DNA from: Poronia punctata
Taxonomy: Eukaryota > Ascomycota > Sordariomycetes > Xylariales > Xylariaceae
Assembly (NCBI GenBank): GCA_022579005.1
Contig: MU401988.1
Span: 1 to 12,440 of the forward strand
Length of the DNA stretch: 12,440 bases
Reading direction: 5' to 3'
A program made the position numbers and the translations under genes. The notes beneath the pieces were generated by a model that saw only the letters and a program-made list of their open reading frames with translations, did no database searches and was not told where the DNA came from. Below, one piece after another: positions 1-8,563 of the stretch. The first letter of the stretch is position 1. Every line of letters starts with the position of its first letter.

Positions 1-3000
1 TACTAGTTATAGTTAATATAAGTATTAAAATATATATTAAGCGCGTTATATATTTTATTTTATTTTTTTATTAGTTTAATATAATTAATATAGTATTGCT
101 TTATATAATTTTAAAAAATTGTTAAAAAAACAGCATAGTACTGCGTTAAATAAAAACTAAGTTTTTTATACATAGTTATAAAAATATATATTTTATTAAA
201 TAAAATATTATATAATTATTTTATATAGTTTTAGTTTTTTTGCTATATTTTATTAAATATTATAAAAAGCTTTAGTTTAATTTAGTTTAAATAAACTAGC
301 TTAAATAAAAGCAAGTTAATAGTACCTTTATATAGTGCTAGCGTTAGTATTTAAAATATTTTTATATAAAGGTTTTTTATACTATACTTTTAAAAGTATA
401 TGTTTTTTTAAAAAAAGGTTGCTAATAAGTATTAGCTATTACTATATTTTTAGCTATAAAGCTATTACTATTAATAAAGTTTAGCGTTATTTAGCAAGTT
501 TATTATATTAAGTATTAAAAGTTAATTTTATTTTTTAATAAAAAAACGTATTTTTTAAAGCTATATTTAGTATAAAAAGTTTAGCTATTAGTAGTATAAT
601 AAAGTAAATATTTTTATATAAAAATAAGCTACTAGTATAGCTATAAGTATAAGTGCTAATATAGCTATAAATATAAGCTTTGCTATAAGTGCAAGTGTAA
701 GTATAAATATAAGTGCAAGTATAAGTATAAAAATAAGTACAAGTCTAGGTATAAGTTAAATAAAGGTTAATAATTATAAAATAAGTAAGTATTATAATAT
801 AACTAAAAATATTATTATAAATTATATAGTAGCTATAAACTATAAAAATTTTTTTAATTTCTTTATATATAAGTTTTTTTTAAAAGTAAACGTAAAAACT
901 TTTTTTTAAACTTAGTTTTAAAGCTTTTTTTAAAAGCTATTTTTAACTAGCTTAAAAATATTTTGGTTTTAACTTTTAAAGTTTACTTAATAATTACACA
1001 TAAAGCTATTTATAAAAAGTTTGCTATTTTATATGTAGTTATATAAGTATTTAGCTATATATATTATAATTATCTTTTTATTAAATAGCTAGTTAAGCTA
1101 AAATTTTATATTAAAGTAGTTAAAGTTAATATAGTTTTTTTAAACCTTAATATTAACGTTTAAACTTATAAAAATATTTTTATACGTAAAAGTATAAAAA
1201 CTTTAAGTATTGCTAGTAATGTTTTTAGTAGTATAGTTTTTTTAAGCATTTAAAAACTAGCTTTTATTTTTAGCTATTATAGTAGTTTATATAATAAAAA
1301 AAAATAAAAGGTATAAAAATGCTTACTTGCAAGCTTATATAAGCTATACGTTTTTTGCTTAAAAAAAAGTAAAGCTTAAAGTAATATTATAAGATTTAAA
1401 GGGAATTTTTTTATATAAAGCGTTTTATAAAGCAGTATTACTTTATATAATAATATTTTAAAAAATCTTAGTTATTAAGGTGCTTTGCTAATTTATTATT
1501 AATAAATAATAATATATATTATTAAAAATAATAACTAATTAGTATTAGTTTTTTTACTAAAAAATAAAAAGTACTTTATTTTTTATACGTATAATAAATA
1601 TATATAGCTAAAAACTTTATTTTTTTATAAAATAAAAAAATAAAGTAATAAACAATATATAAAATAAATAATAATAAATTTTATTTTTTAAATTAGTTTT
1701 ATATAATTATTTAAGTTTTAAGTTAAAAATTGTAGCTAAAGCACAATTTTTTTTTATATTGTCTTTGTACAAAGCTAACTAATTTAATTAAAATTAAAAA
1801 GGCTAAAAAAACTTTGCTAGTGTTTAAGCTATAAGTTAGCTACTATATAGCTAACATGTGCTCTGTTTACTTAGTTAGGTTAGCTTAACTCCTATAGCCT
1901 TAGCAGCCTAAGCCGCGTTTTTAGCTATAGTATTGTTACTAATATTCTAACATAAAGTAATTATTTATTTTAATTTATTATAAGTATAGCTAAATAAATA
2001 GCTTGCTATTAAAAAAGTAAATATTATTACTTTTATTTTTTACTTTATAATATAATACTTATAAACGTAATAAATAAGTAGCACTTTTTTATAGTTATAA
2101 AATTATAAGTAATTTTATAATAAATAAAAAAAATTATAAAAAAGCGATTTTATTTAATTAAAAAAACTTACTATACTAAATAAGATTATAAACACTTATA
2201 TTTAGTACTACTTAAGCTTATTATATAAAATTAAAAAAAAGGCCTAAACGTAAAAATTAAAAATTTAAAAAAATTTATAAATAAAAAAAGTAAAAGTTTT
2301 AAAAAACATATAAAACTTAAAAATAAATATATTACTAATTTTATAATATTAAAATGCTAAAAAATATAACTAAGCTAAGCTAATTATTTAAAAACTTTAA
2401 AACTTAGCTTTAAAAAAATAGAAAATTAAATTAGCTAAAATATAATAATAGTAACAATTTTTAAAATTATACTATTTGCTTAATATAAGTAATAATTAAA
2501 TATAAACTTATAGCTTTTTATAAGCATATAAATATTTGCTAAAAGCTAAAATAAAAAGCAAACTAAAAACTATAAGCAATATAATATATATAGTAAACAT
2601 ACTATATAATAAATTTAAAACTTATACTAAAAAATTAAAAATATAAAAAGTAGTTTAAACTAAATAATATATTTTTAAAGCTAAAAACTTTTTATAAAAA
2701 TTTTTATATAAAGCTATTATTATTAAAATAAATATATTTTAAAAAACTTTTAAAGCTTAATATTATTTAATAAATAATAATAACTATACTATAAAATATA
2801 TTTAAATAAACTATATAGTTATATAATTAATTTAAAAAAAGTTTATAAAAATTTAAATATTTTTTAGTAAAAAAGCACTAATACTTTTAAAAACTAAAAA
2901 TAAGCTTATTAAACTAATAATAACGCTATTATATATAACTAGTATAACTTTTAAAAAGTAGCTAGCTTGCTACTAAATAGCAATTTAAGTACTATAGCTA

Positions 3001-3700
3001 GCATACTTTAGCTACTTATTTTAAAAGTTGCACTTTTTTTAAAACTTTTAAAAAGTAGTTAGGTATTTTTATAATATAATTTAAATAAAAGTAATAATAA
3101 ATAAAACTATTGCTTTAAATAAAAAATATTAAAATAAAAAAAAAACAAAAAAGTTTTTTATTTAATATAAAAAATGTTGCTAAAAAACGTTAAAATAATT
3201 AAAAAGCTTTTATTTTTAAATTATAACTTAGCTTATAACTATTATTATATATAAACTTAAAACAAAATTAAAGCTAATATTAATGCTGCTACTATTAATA
3301 CTTTAAATTTAAACTTTAATAAAAAAAGTAAATAACTAAGCAATAATAATTAACTATATTAATTAATAACATTTTATATAATACTAACTAACTATAATAA
3401 TTTATAAAAAAAAATATATAAACTATAGTTTTTTATAGCTTAAGTAACTAGTAATTTGCTAAATAATAGCAAGTACGCTTTAAAGTTTAACTTTTTTTAT
3501 TAAGCTTTATATGCAAGCACTTTAAAAAAAAAGGCTACTTACTAGCTAACTATTTAAATAAAGCTATAAGTATATAATAAAAGTAAAAATCTTAAAAAAA
3601 GCTAGGTAGCTTAAAAAAAGCTAAAAAAAAAAATACTAAAATGCTTAAAGTAACTAAAAACTATAAAGCCTATATTACGTAAAGACAAAGGTATAAAGTA
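1..3700. repeat. AT-rich, RIP-degraded repeat DNA (left block)
   Basis: This block is roughly 80% or more A+T. TpA is everywhere, while CpA and TpG are rare: a hand count over 2161-2640 gives about 7 CpA and 3 TpG. The remaining C and G sit mainly in GCT, AGC, ACGT and CTA contexts. This is the pattern left by fungal RIP, which changes C to T mainly in CpA and so also creates TAA and TAG stops. Every frame I read is broken by stops. From about 2160 to 3700 the plus strand is distinctly A-rich, suggesting that one or more former elements lay in one orientation, but I could not identify any. A slightly less mutated patch lies at about 1850-1925. Apart from the hexamer array at 625-756 I see no gene or defined element boundary. 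Base composition and RIP pattern are seen directly; the transposon origin is inferred. Confidence 0.8.
625..756. repeat. Degenerate hexanucleotide tandem array (about 22 units)
   Basis: A period of six bases holds in register across this stretch. The commonest unit is ATAAGT, with GCAAGT, GTAAGT, ACAAGT and ATAAAT variants; the cleanest run is twelve consecutive units from 685 to 756. The variants differ mainly by transitions, so an ancestral GCAAGT-like unit decayed by RIP is plausible. Because six is a multiple of three, the plus frame is open from 628 to 756 and reads as alternating small residue/Ser (Ile-Ser, Ala-Ser, Val-Ser), ending at TAA. It could be a low-complexity piece of a lost coding region or a simple minisatellite; the sequence does not decide. 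Confidence 0.7.
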
Positions 3701-4761
3701 CAAGGGTAATAAGGGTTAATCTAGACTAATAAAAATGTAAAACTAAATAAGCAGCTAAGGTAGTGGTGCAAACAAATAAAAGACTTCAAGCTCAATAAGC
3801 TTTAAAGCAGGTTCACCCGACATGCTTGATCGGTGTAGCTTACGTACATCGCTGCATCGGTCACAAATACCCGGAAAAGGAAACCGAGAAACGGAGATAC
3901 GCACGAGCGAATTCATTAGAGGAGACTAGACTAATGTATACATGCATCTCGCACCGATTTATAAACAGGGAAGGATGGGTTCTGGACGGCTTGGACGGGA
4001 CGAATCGATAACCCCAATCCCTTCTCTCCCCACCACACCTTTCCTTCCATGATGGGCAAACCTACCTTTCCGCCACCAAACCATTAGACATCCCTGACAG
4101 CTACTTTACAAGCGCTGCGACGATGTAAATTAAAGTGGCTTTCCCCCGCGATTGAAGCCTTTGTCCTCGCCAATTGAATTAACACCATCAGATCGTACAG
4201 ATGCGTCAATTTCCAAGCCCGGGTTGAGAGGGAATCCCACTCGCCCCAGTTACCCGGGGAAACAGGTATCATAGTATGGGCTGGGGCTTTTCTCGTGGGT
4301 TCCCCTACCCCGACGGCCCATCTGGCCTTCGCTCCTGGCTATGTCTTGTTCATCGCCTCTGGTCTATGATCTGCCTACTCGCACACGTACTCGTATAAGT
4401 CGGGCCAAGTAGAACCGGGTAGGTAGACATTTTCTAACAGTACAGAGGGCGGCCTCTTACCGGCAGATCGGTCGACGTTGGGAACTGCCACGCAGAGGGG
4501 CAGAGTTGGGCGTCCAGACGCATGCGGCATAGGTACCGCAAAGCCAAAATAAGCCTGGCACTCTGGAACCCTTGCCGTTTCCCTTTTTCGCTTCTATTTC
4601 GCTCCACCCCGCGCCCTATAATGCCGTGTATTGATCAATTTGATTTCTCAGTAACTGGCTCTTTGATTCTTTATCTTATCGTTCCCCTGCGAGTGATGGA
4701 TGAGCACGACGGGCGATGAGTCAGGACGTGAGACTCAGAGATAGGTACGAAGCACAGGACT

Positions 4762-4826
4762 TTGAACCCCCATATGGCCTGCAGATGACGGGTTCAAGGC
4801 ATCCTACTGTACACTGGAGGGTTCAA
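4762..4826. repeat. TTGAACCC / GGGTTCAA inverted-repeat trio
   Basis: TTGAACCC at 4762-4769 is matched by its reverse complement GGGTTCAA at 4790-4797, and that octamer occurs again at 4819-4826. The first pair could form a stem around a 20-base loop. GGGTTCAA resembles a tRNA T-arm, but the T-loop pyrimidine is wrong and no acceptor stem can be paired, so this is not annotated as a tRNA. Function unknown. Confidence 0.4.
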
Positions 4827-4858
4827 CCTAGTCAGCCAGTACCTATTAAACGTACCTA

Positions 4859-4872
4859 ACCTACGTGTAGGT
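4859..4872. repeat. Small palindrome ACCTAC-GT-GTAGGT
   Basis: Six-base arms separated by two bases form a near-perfect palindrome. It could be a dimer-binding site or a chance hairpin; no neighbouring gene supports a regulatory role. Confidence 0.3.
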
Positions 4873-4919
4873 AACCAGTCTGCCAGTCAACCCAGTCCCC
4901 GTGCCAGTCCGCTTGCTCG

Positions 4920-5235
4920 TTGGTGCTTGGCTGCTACGTACTGCATATGCACCGCTTATCCGAACAAGCAAGGTACAGGTTGCCGATCGCACGTCTGTTT
5001 TGGATGATCTCCCGCAAGGTACAAAACCAGTACAAAAATATCTCTTACCAACACGCACACCTAGTACGAGTACGTGTGGCACGTACGGGCATCCACGCAT
5101 TTCGGTACAACCTGTCTGCCTGTCTAACAGATTCAGGGCATACATAGCCTACAAGAGTGCTTAGGTATCGATCTCTCACGAGCAGTTGTTGTTCCTTTCC
5201 AGCGGTGTTACAAGTGCTTCGGTAGAGTCTGCTAG
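4920..5235 (+). CDS. Weak spliced-gene candidate (82 residues, one intron)
   Basis: The frame starting at ATG 4920 is open for 50 codons to 5069. A plausible fungal intron follows: GTACGT donor at 5070-5075, CTAAC branch-like site at 5124-5128, and CAG acceptor ending at 5136. That gives 67 bases, within the usual range for ascomycete introns. Splicing keeps the frame open for 32 more codons to TAG at 5233-5235. The predicted product is 82 residues, basic in its first half, and ends with a Cys-rich stretch reading RCYKCFGRVC. This faintly recalls the start of a zinc knuckle but lacks the His and last Cys of a CCHC motif. No protein family is recognised. Two other frames on both strands are equally open here, which argues that the openness is compositional. 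More likely chance than gene. Confidence 0.15.
5070..5136 (+). other. Candidate 67-bp spliceosomal intron
   Basis: GTACGT at the 5' end, CTAAC eight bases before the end, and a CAG acceptor make a textbook fungal intron layout. It matters only if the 4920-5235 gene model is real. Such triplets of short motifs also occur by chance. Confidence 0.2.
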
Positions 5236-5247
5236 TGATCTGCCTGG

Positions 5248-5478
5248 ATGCATGCGTTCATGGTGGGATTGGTAGTTTTGGTATGTTGTACACCATATTG
5301 TCCTACCCTCCCATTTATCAGTGCAGAAGGAAGTTCCAGCGACACCGGTATCGAGAACGTTGATATTGCCCATTGGCTTTTGGACTACAACCACCGAATT
5401 CCGATGGCGGTGCGAATGCAGAGTTTCATACCGTCTCTCTTCATGATTACGAGTAGATCTATCGGCCTACCTATTTGA
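5248..5478 (+). CDS. Weak candidate small secreted protein (76 residues)
   Basis: The open frame begins with a hydrophobic run (residues 5-14, MVGLVVLVCC) followed by a Pro/Thr-rich stretch and a possible signal-peptidase site after Ala26 (ISA before EGSSS). The remaining 50 or so residues show no domain I recognise and contain no cysteine, unlike most fungal secreted effectors. There is no positive charge in the n-region, and the bases before the ATG are a poor initiation context (T at -3); an alternative start is Met5. A small secreted protein inside an island surrounded by RIP-mutated DNA is a known setting for effector genes in plant-pathogenic ascomycetes, which is the only reason to list it. 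Family unknown and reality doubtful. Confidence 0.18.
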   Translation: MHAFMVGLVVLVCCTPYCPTLPFISAEGSSSDTGIENVDIAHWLLDYNHRIPMAVRMQSFIPSLFMITSRSIGLPI

Positions 5479-5859
5479 CATGGCCAATTTCACCCCACAA
5501 GAACCTGATTGCCTGTTGCACCTTACCCAGGCGTGCCAGGCAGCCAGGCACTCCAGGTGTTTACACTGATATGTCACTGATATCTAAGGCGAAGCTGTGC
5601 CCTACGTTTCAGTGCTGGGTACAAAAGCCCCCGAAGCGGACAGCGCTAGCCTAATATAGTGGCACCGAGGGTTTCGGCATTTAATCCGACTAGGATCTAC
5701 ATACGCGATCAAGATAATTCTCCGGTCAAGAATAACGAGATAAAAAGTAACCGCGAGATCTTAATCATCAATTTTTTTAATACATAGAAAACAAGAGGTA
5801 TAGCTTTACTATGTTTGAAGTATGTATCAGATGCCACGTGCCTACATGAGCTGGTGGGT

Positions 5860-6180
5860 TTAGGTGAGTAGGTAACAACACCCCCTATTTTTGCAGTTTC
5901 ATCCTCTTTGCATCCATTTCTCCCAAAAGAGCGATATTGTGGCTTGGCATTCGCCCCCCACTGCTATCTGCCTTACTAAGCTTGAGATACGACAAATATT
6001 GCTTAGGTGAGCAAGTAGAAGTGAAAGCAAAATAAACCAACAGGATTCCGTAATGCTACGGGTACAAAGCGACACCCCCTAAACAATACAGACTTATCTA
6101 CTGGCATTATCTACTCGCATTCGAGGCAATGAGTATCTATTAATGCGTGAGTAGAACTGATGTGGGTGAGTAATGCATCT
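5860..6180. repeat. Cluster of short direct and inverted repeats (GAGTA/TACTC)
   Basis: TTAGGTGAG occurs at 5860-5868 and 6003-6011, and ACACCCCCTA at 5878-5887 and 6072-6081. A 13-base unit ATCTACTSGCATT is tandemly repeated at 6096-6108 and 6109-6121. An imperfect inverted copy, AATGCGTGAGTAGA, follows at 6142-6155. Further GAGTA copies lie at about 6130 and 6168. Clusters of short subterminal repeats in both orientations are typical of transposase-binding ends of hAT and similar DNA transposons, but I could not find matching terminal inverted repeats or a target duplication, so the nature of the cluster is open. Confidence 0.4.
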
Positions 6181-6271
6181 TGTGTGGATTCATATGAGCA
6201 TATTATGTTTGAGACACCCATGACGTAGGGAGAGAGACTTTCTTTAGGCCGCAACCCGACCGACCGACTAA

Positions 6272-6284
6272 GGGCCAGTTCGGC
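6272..6284 (+). repeat. Left terminal inverted repeat (13 bp)
   Basis: GGGCCAGTTCGGC, perfectly matched by the reverse complement at 7038-7050. The adjoining TAA at 6269-6271 is the left copy of the proposed target duplication. Confidence 0.8.
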
Positions 6285-6485
6285 AGAAACGAGTTCCCAA
6301 GAATTTCGCTACTTTGATACATTGGGATCCACAACGCCTAGCTAAATCCAGCCGTAGCGCAGCGCTAGTGATCTAAAGTACTGCGTATTCTGCACTTACC
6401 CCTTTCGGTCATGGACCTACAGGGTAAGCTCTTTAGAACTTAAAAAAAAAAACCTAGCAGCTAATGACTGCCATACCCTCTGCCA

Positions 6486-6750
6486 CCCTTTCCAGCCTTG
6501 CCCTTTCAAACCACCTTTGGCCATAACCCTTCAACCCCCTTCAACCCCCTTCGGCAATGACCCTTTTGACCCCTTAACCCTTTAGCCATAACCCTTCAGC
6601 CATGAACCTTCAGCCATGAACCTTCAGCCATGAACCTTCAGCCATGAACCTTCCGCTATGACCCTTCTAGCCATGACCTTTCTGCCATGGTCCCTTCAGC
6701 CTTGCCCTTTTAAAAATGACCATTTTCTACCATAACCTTCGGCCATAGCC
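6486..6750. repeat. Minisatellite, 14-bp unit CCTTCAGCCATGAA
   Basis: Four perfect tandem copies of the 14-base unit occupy 6593-6648. Degenerate copies continue to about 6750, keeping the CCTT...GCCATGA pattern with small length changes. On the left the array grades into shorter related units, including TCAACCCCCT twice at 6531-6550. The unit length is not a multiple of three, so it is not a coding repeat, although each unit contains an ATG. The plus strand is strongly pyrimidine-rich. It is internal to the 6272-7050 transposon, so copies of that element would be expected to vary in length here. Confidence 0.85.
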
Positions 6751-6752
6751 CC

Positions 6753-6800
6753 ACCCTCTGGGATCAATCGGTCTCGAGAGATCAATTGATCCCAGAGGGT
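6753..6800. repeat. Perfect 16-bp inverted repeat (hairpin)
   Basis: ACCCTCTGGGATCAAT at 6753-6768 is exactly reverse-complementary to 6785-6800, with a 16-base spacer that itself contains the palindrome TCTCGAGA. The right arm also takes part in a second palindrome, GATCAATTGATC. A stable cruciform or RNA hairpin is possible. It begins just after the minisatellite inside the transposon and could be a nested relic or a structural part of the element. Confidence 0.85.
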
Positions 6801-7037
6801 AGGTTTCTTGGAATAAGTGGAATTTCTGGCTACGTTAGGCTTAGTCTACTACCAGAAAAGGTAACGCGTGCCAAGAGTACTGGAAATACAAGAGGCCTGC
6901 CAGGCGTCCCACTTCCGACAATGTACTGTGGGTTTTAGCCATTCTGCCATACTAAATGGAGGTAAGTCCACGGCCTAGCGTCTTTGAAGGTACATGACTC
7001 CACTTAAAATCTGAGTTCCCAAATCAATTGTATGGCA

Positions 7038-7050
7038 GCCGAACTGGCCC
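7038..7050 (-). repeat. Right terminal inverted repeat (13 bp)
   Basis: GCCGAACTGGCCC, the exact reverse complement of 6272-6284, followed by TAA at 7051-7053 as the right copy of the target duplication. Confidence 0.8.
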
Positions 7051-7109
7051 TAAGCGAACTCTCTTCTACCTTGTCTTCCATCCCTAACCTACGATTAATT
7101 ATCTTCTTG

Positions 7110-8026
7110 TTAAAGTAGAATTCAATATATAGCTTTAATACTTAAGCAATTGGTTAGGTACAACTATTATAATATTTAAGGTAGTGTTTTATATATAAAC
7201 TATTACTTAAAAAAAAAAAGGATTGCTTTTAAGATTGCTTTAAGCTATAGTTTTTATAAGTATATAATAAGTACTTATATATCTTTTTTTATATATAGTT
7301 TTATAATTATTCCTTTTTTTACTATACTTGTTTATAAGTATTTTATATTTAAAATAATTATATAATTAGGTTTTATATTTTAATTAGCTTTTAATTTATA
7401 AAATTAAAATATATTATATACTAATTTAGTTTTTATAGTAATTTAAATTTGTTATTTTACTAATTTACATTTATAGTTTAAGTATATTTTCTATACTTTT
7501 TTTTTATATAACAATTTTTAATTATTTAAGTTTTTAATATTTTAACTTTTTTATTAGCTTTTTTTTATTGTTTTGCCTTTTATTTATTTAATTTTTATAT
7601 TTAAATTATTATTATATTATTAGCTTTTAGTTTTTTATTTAGTAAACCTAAATCTAGCGCTAAAAAAAGTTTAGCTGCGCTTAAAGTTTTAAACATAATT
7701 ATTAGTACTAAAAAAGCTAAAGCAGCTAAAAAAAATAATAAAAATAAAAATAAAAATATAAATATACTACTTACGCTTAGACGTTATTATTACTTTTAAA
7801 AGTAAAAAACTAAAGCTTATAATAAAAAATTTAGCTAATATTAAGTATTAAAAATCGTTTTTATTATAAATGCTTATTGCCTTTATTTTAAATATACAAC
7901 TTATACTTTTTAACTAGCTTTAAGTATACTTTTAATAGTTAAATATGCTTATTTTAACTTAAGTGCTTTTTTATATAAAAGCTATTAAAAGTTTTATAAT
8001 ACTTGCAAGCTAGTAAGTTGTTTTAG
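7110..8026. repeat. AT-rich, RIP-degraded DNA between the two elements
   Basis: Composition falls back to extreme A/T over roughly 7090-7125, just outside the DNA transposon. The stretch is T-rich on the plus strand up to about 7650. A plus-strand frame without stops spans 7605-7796 (64 codons, TAA at 7797-7799). It is Lys/Asn/Ala-rich in its second half, ending LRRYYYF, and has no start codon context or family that I recognise. It could be a coding remnant or a result of local A-richness. Nothing else is identifiable. Confidence 0.65.
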
Positions 8027-8031
8027 CTTTT
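8027..8031. repeat. Target-site duplication CTTTT (left)
   Basis: These five bases directly precede the left LTR and are identical to the five bases directly following the right LTR. Five-base duplications are standard for Ty3/Gypsy and Ty1/Copia integrases. Confidence 0.8.
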
Positions 8032-8207
8032 TAATAGCACTAGGGATCCTAGGATTTAAGATATAAAGAATAAATTAATTAAAAAACTAGGTAGGTTTAT
8101 AAATTTAAAGGTTTTATTTTAAGATCTATTTAAGGTTTTATAACCTTAAGTTACGTAATAAGATCTACTAAATAGCTATGTTATATAAATAGTTTATAAA
8201 CTTATTA
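8032..8207 (-). repeat. 3' LTR (176 bp)
   Basis: The repeat begins TAATAG and ends TTATTA. It aligns without gaps to 11300-11475 and differs at about 20 positions, all C/T or G/A by hand count. The terminal TA...TA is what RIP would make of the canonical TG...CA LTR ends. On the minus strand this is the downstream copy. Confidence 0.9.
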
Positions 8208-8222
8208 ATACTACCTTTTTTT
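8208..8222 (-). promoter_or_regulatory. Possible polypurine tract
   Basis: Read on the minus strand this is an A-run followed by GGTAG, placed directly upstream of the 3' LTR, where the plus-strand primer of an LTR element must lie. It is purine-rich but interrupted by T, and the area is A/T-rich anyway. Confidence 0.4.
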
Positions 8223-8563
8223 AAAAAAAAATAGAAACGTTTTTGTTTTTATGTTGTCTTTTTTGTTATATTTAGCGTTTATAAGAGCTAAAAAGCTATT
8301 GTTTATAAGAGCTATATATTGCAATCTTTAAAATCTTGTTTAAAAATGTACTAGTAATTTAACTTTAAAAGATTGGTTTAATTCTTGTAAGGGGTTTGTT
8401 TATTGTTTTTAGTCTTTTTTTTTAAATTTTATATAATCTTGTGCTTTGTTTTAGGTATGCTTATTAGCTAGTGCGTTTTTAAGCTTTTAAATTTAGGTTT
8501 TTAGTTTTATAATAATTGTATTTACATTAGTTATATGTTTTATAAGTTTGTTAGTGCGTTTTA

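Larger units (their letters stand above)
3760..6268. other. Balanced-composition island without a clear gene
   Basis: Composition changes within about 100 bp on the left from nearly pure A/T to about half G+C, and stays balanced through the transposon at 6272-7050 to about 7090. CpA and TpG are plentiful, so this DNA has escaped RIP and was probably single-copy. No frame exceeds 94 codons and the longest ones overlap on opposite strands, as expected by chance in such composition. Pyrimidine-rich tracts at about 4010-4050 and 4575-4610 resemble the CT-rich stretches of fungal promoters, but no credible gene follows either. Short GTAC- and AGGTA-type motifs and several CCAGTC copies (4876-4920) recur. 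It is best read as intergenic or relic DNA; the two weak gene candidates within it are listed separately. Confidence 0.65.
6272..7050. mobile_element. PIF/Harbinger-type (Tourist-like) non-autonomous transposon
   Basis: The ends are perfect 13-bp inverted repeats: GGGCCAGTTCGGC at 6272-6284 and its reverse complement at 7038-7050. Each end is directly flanked by TAA (6269-6271 and 7051-7053); the identity extends to CTAAG on both sides if one terminal base is counted. A 3-bp TWA target duplication and a GGGCC-type terminus are the known hallmarks of PIF/Harbinger elements and their Tourist MITEs, hence the assignment. The 779-bp interior has no transposase frame. It holds a hairpin TAGCGC-A-GCGCTA (6355-6367), an A11 run (6442-6452), a 14-bp minisatellite and a 16-bp inverted repeat. 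The decamer GAGTTCCCAA lies near both ends in the same orientation (6291 and 7013). The element shows no sign of RIP. An hAT assignment fits less well because no 8-bp duplication is seen. Confidence 0.72.

Noticed and set aside
625..756. CRISPR-like or telomeric array
   Set aside because: The unit is only six bases with no spacers, it is internal, and the unit is not TTAGGG.
1..3700. Mitochondrial or apicomplexan origin for the AT-rich DNA
   Set aside because: Loss of CpA/TpG with excess TpA, an abrupt balanced island, LTRs differing only by transitions and a chromovirus relic all point to RIP in a filamentous fungus.
3826..4719. Short frames of 61, 62 and 65 codons (3826-4011, 4084-4272, 4522-4719)
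   Set aside because: Their lengths are expected by chance in balanced DNA, with no motif, no shared strand and no splice-linked partner that I could see.
4745..4830. tRNA-like signal (GGGTTCAA and TTGAACCC motifs)
   Set aside because: The T-loop position that should be a pyrimidine is G on both strands, and no acceptor, D or anticodon arms can be paired at the right spacing.
4861..5164. Minus-strand 94-residue and plus-strand 87-residue frames
   Set aside because: They overlap each other and a third frame. Openness in three frames points to composition, and neither shows a domain.
5530..5585. CCAGGC runs and the CACTGATAT pair
   Set aside because: Short, imperfect and few; not distinguishable from chance.
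6272..7050. hAT or Tc1/mariner MITE
   Set aside because: The 8-bp flanks do not match (against hAT), and the TIR fits a 3-bp TAA duplication better than a TA dinucleotide.
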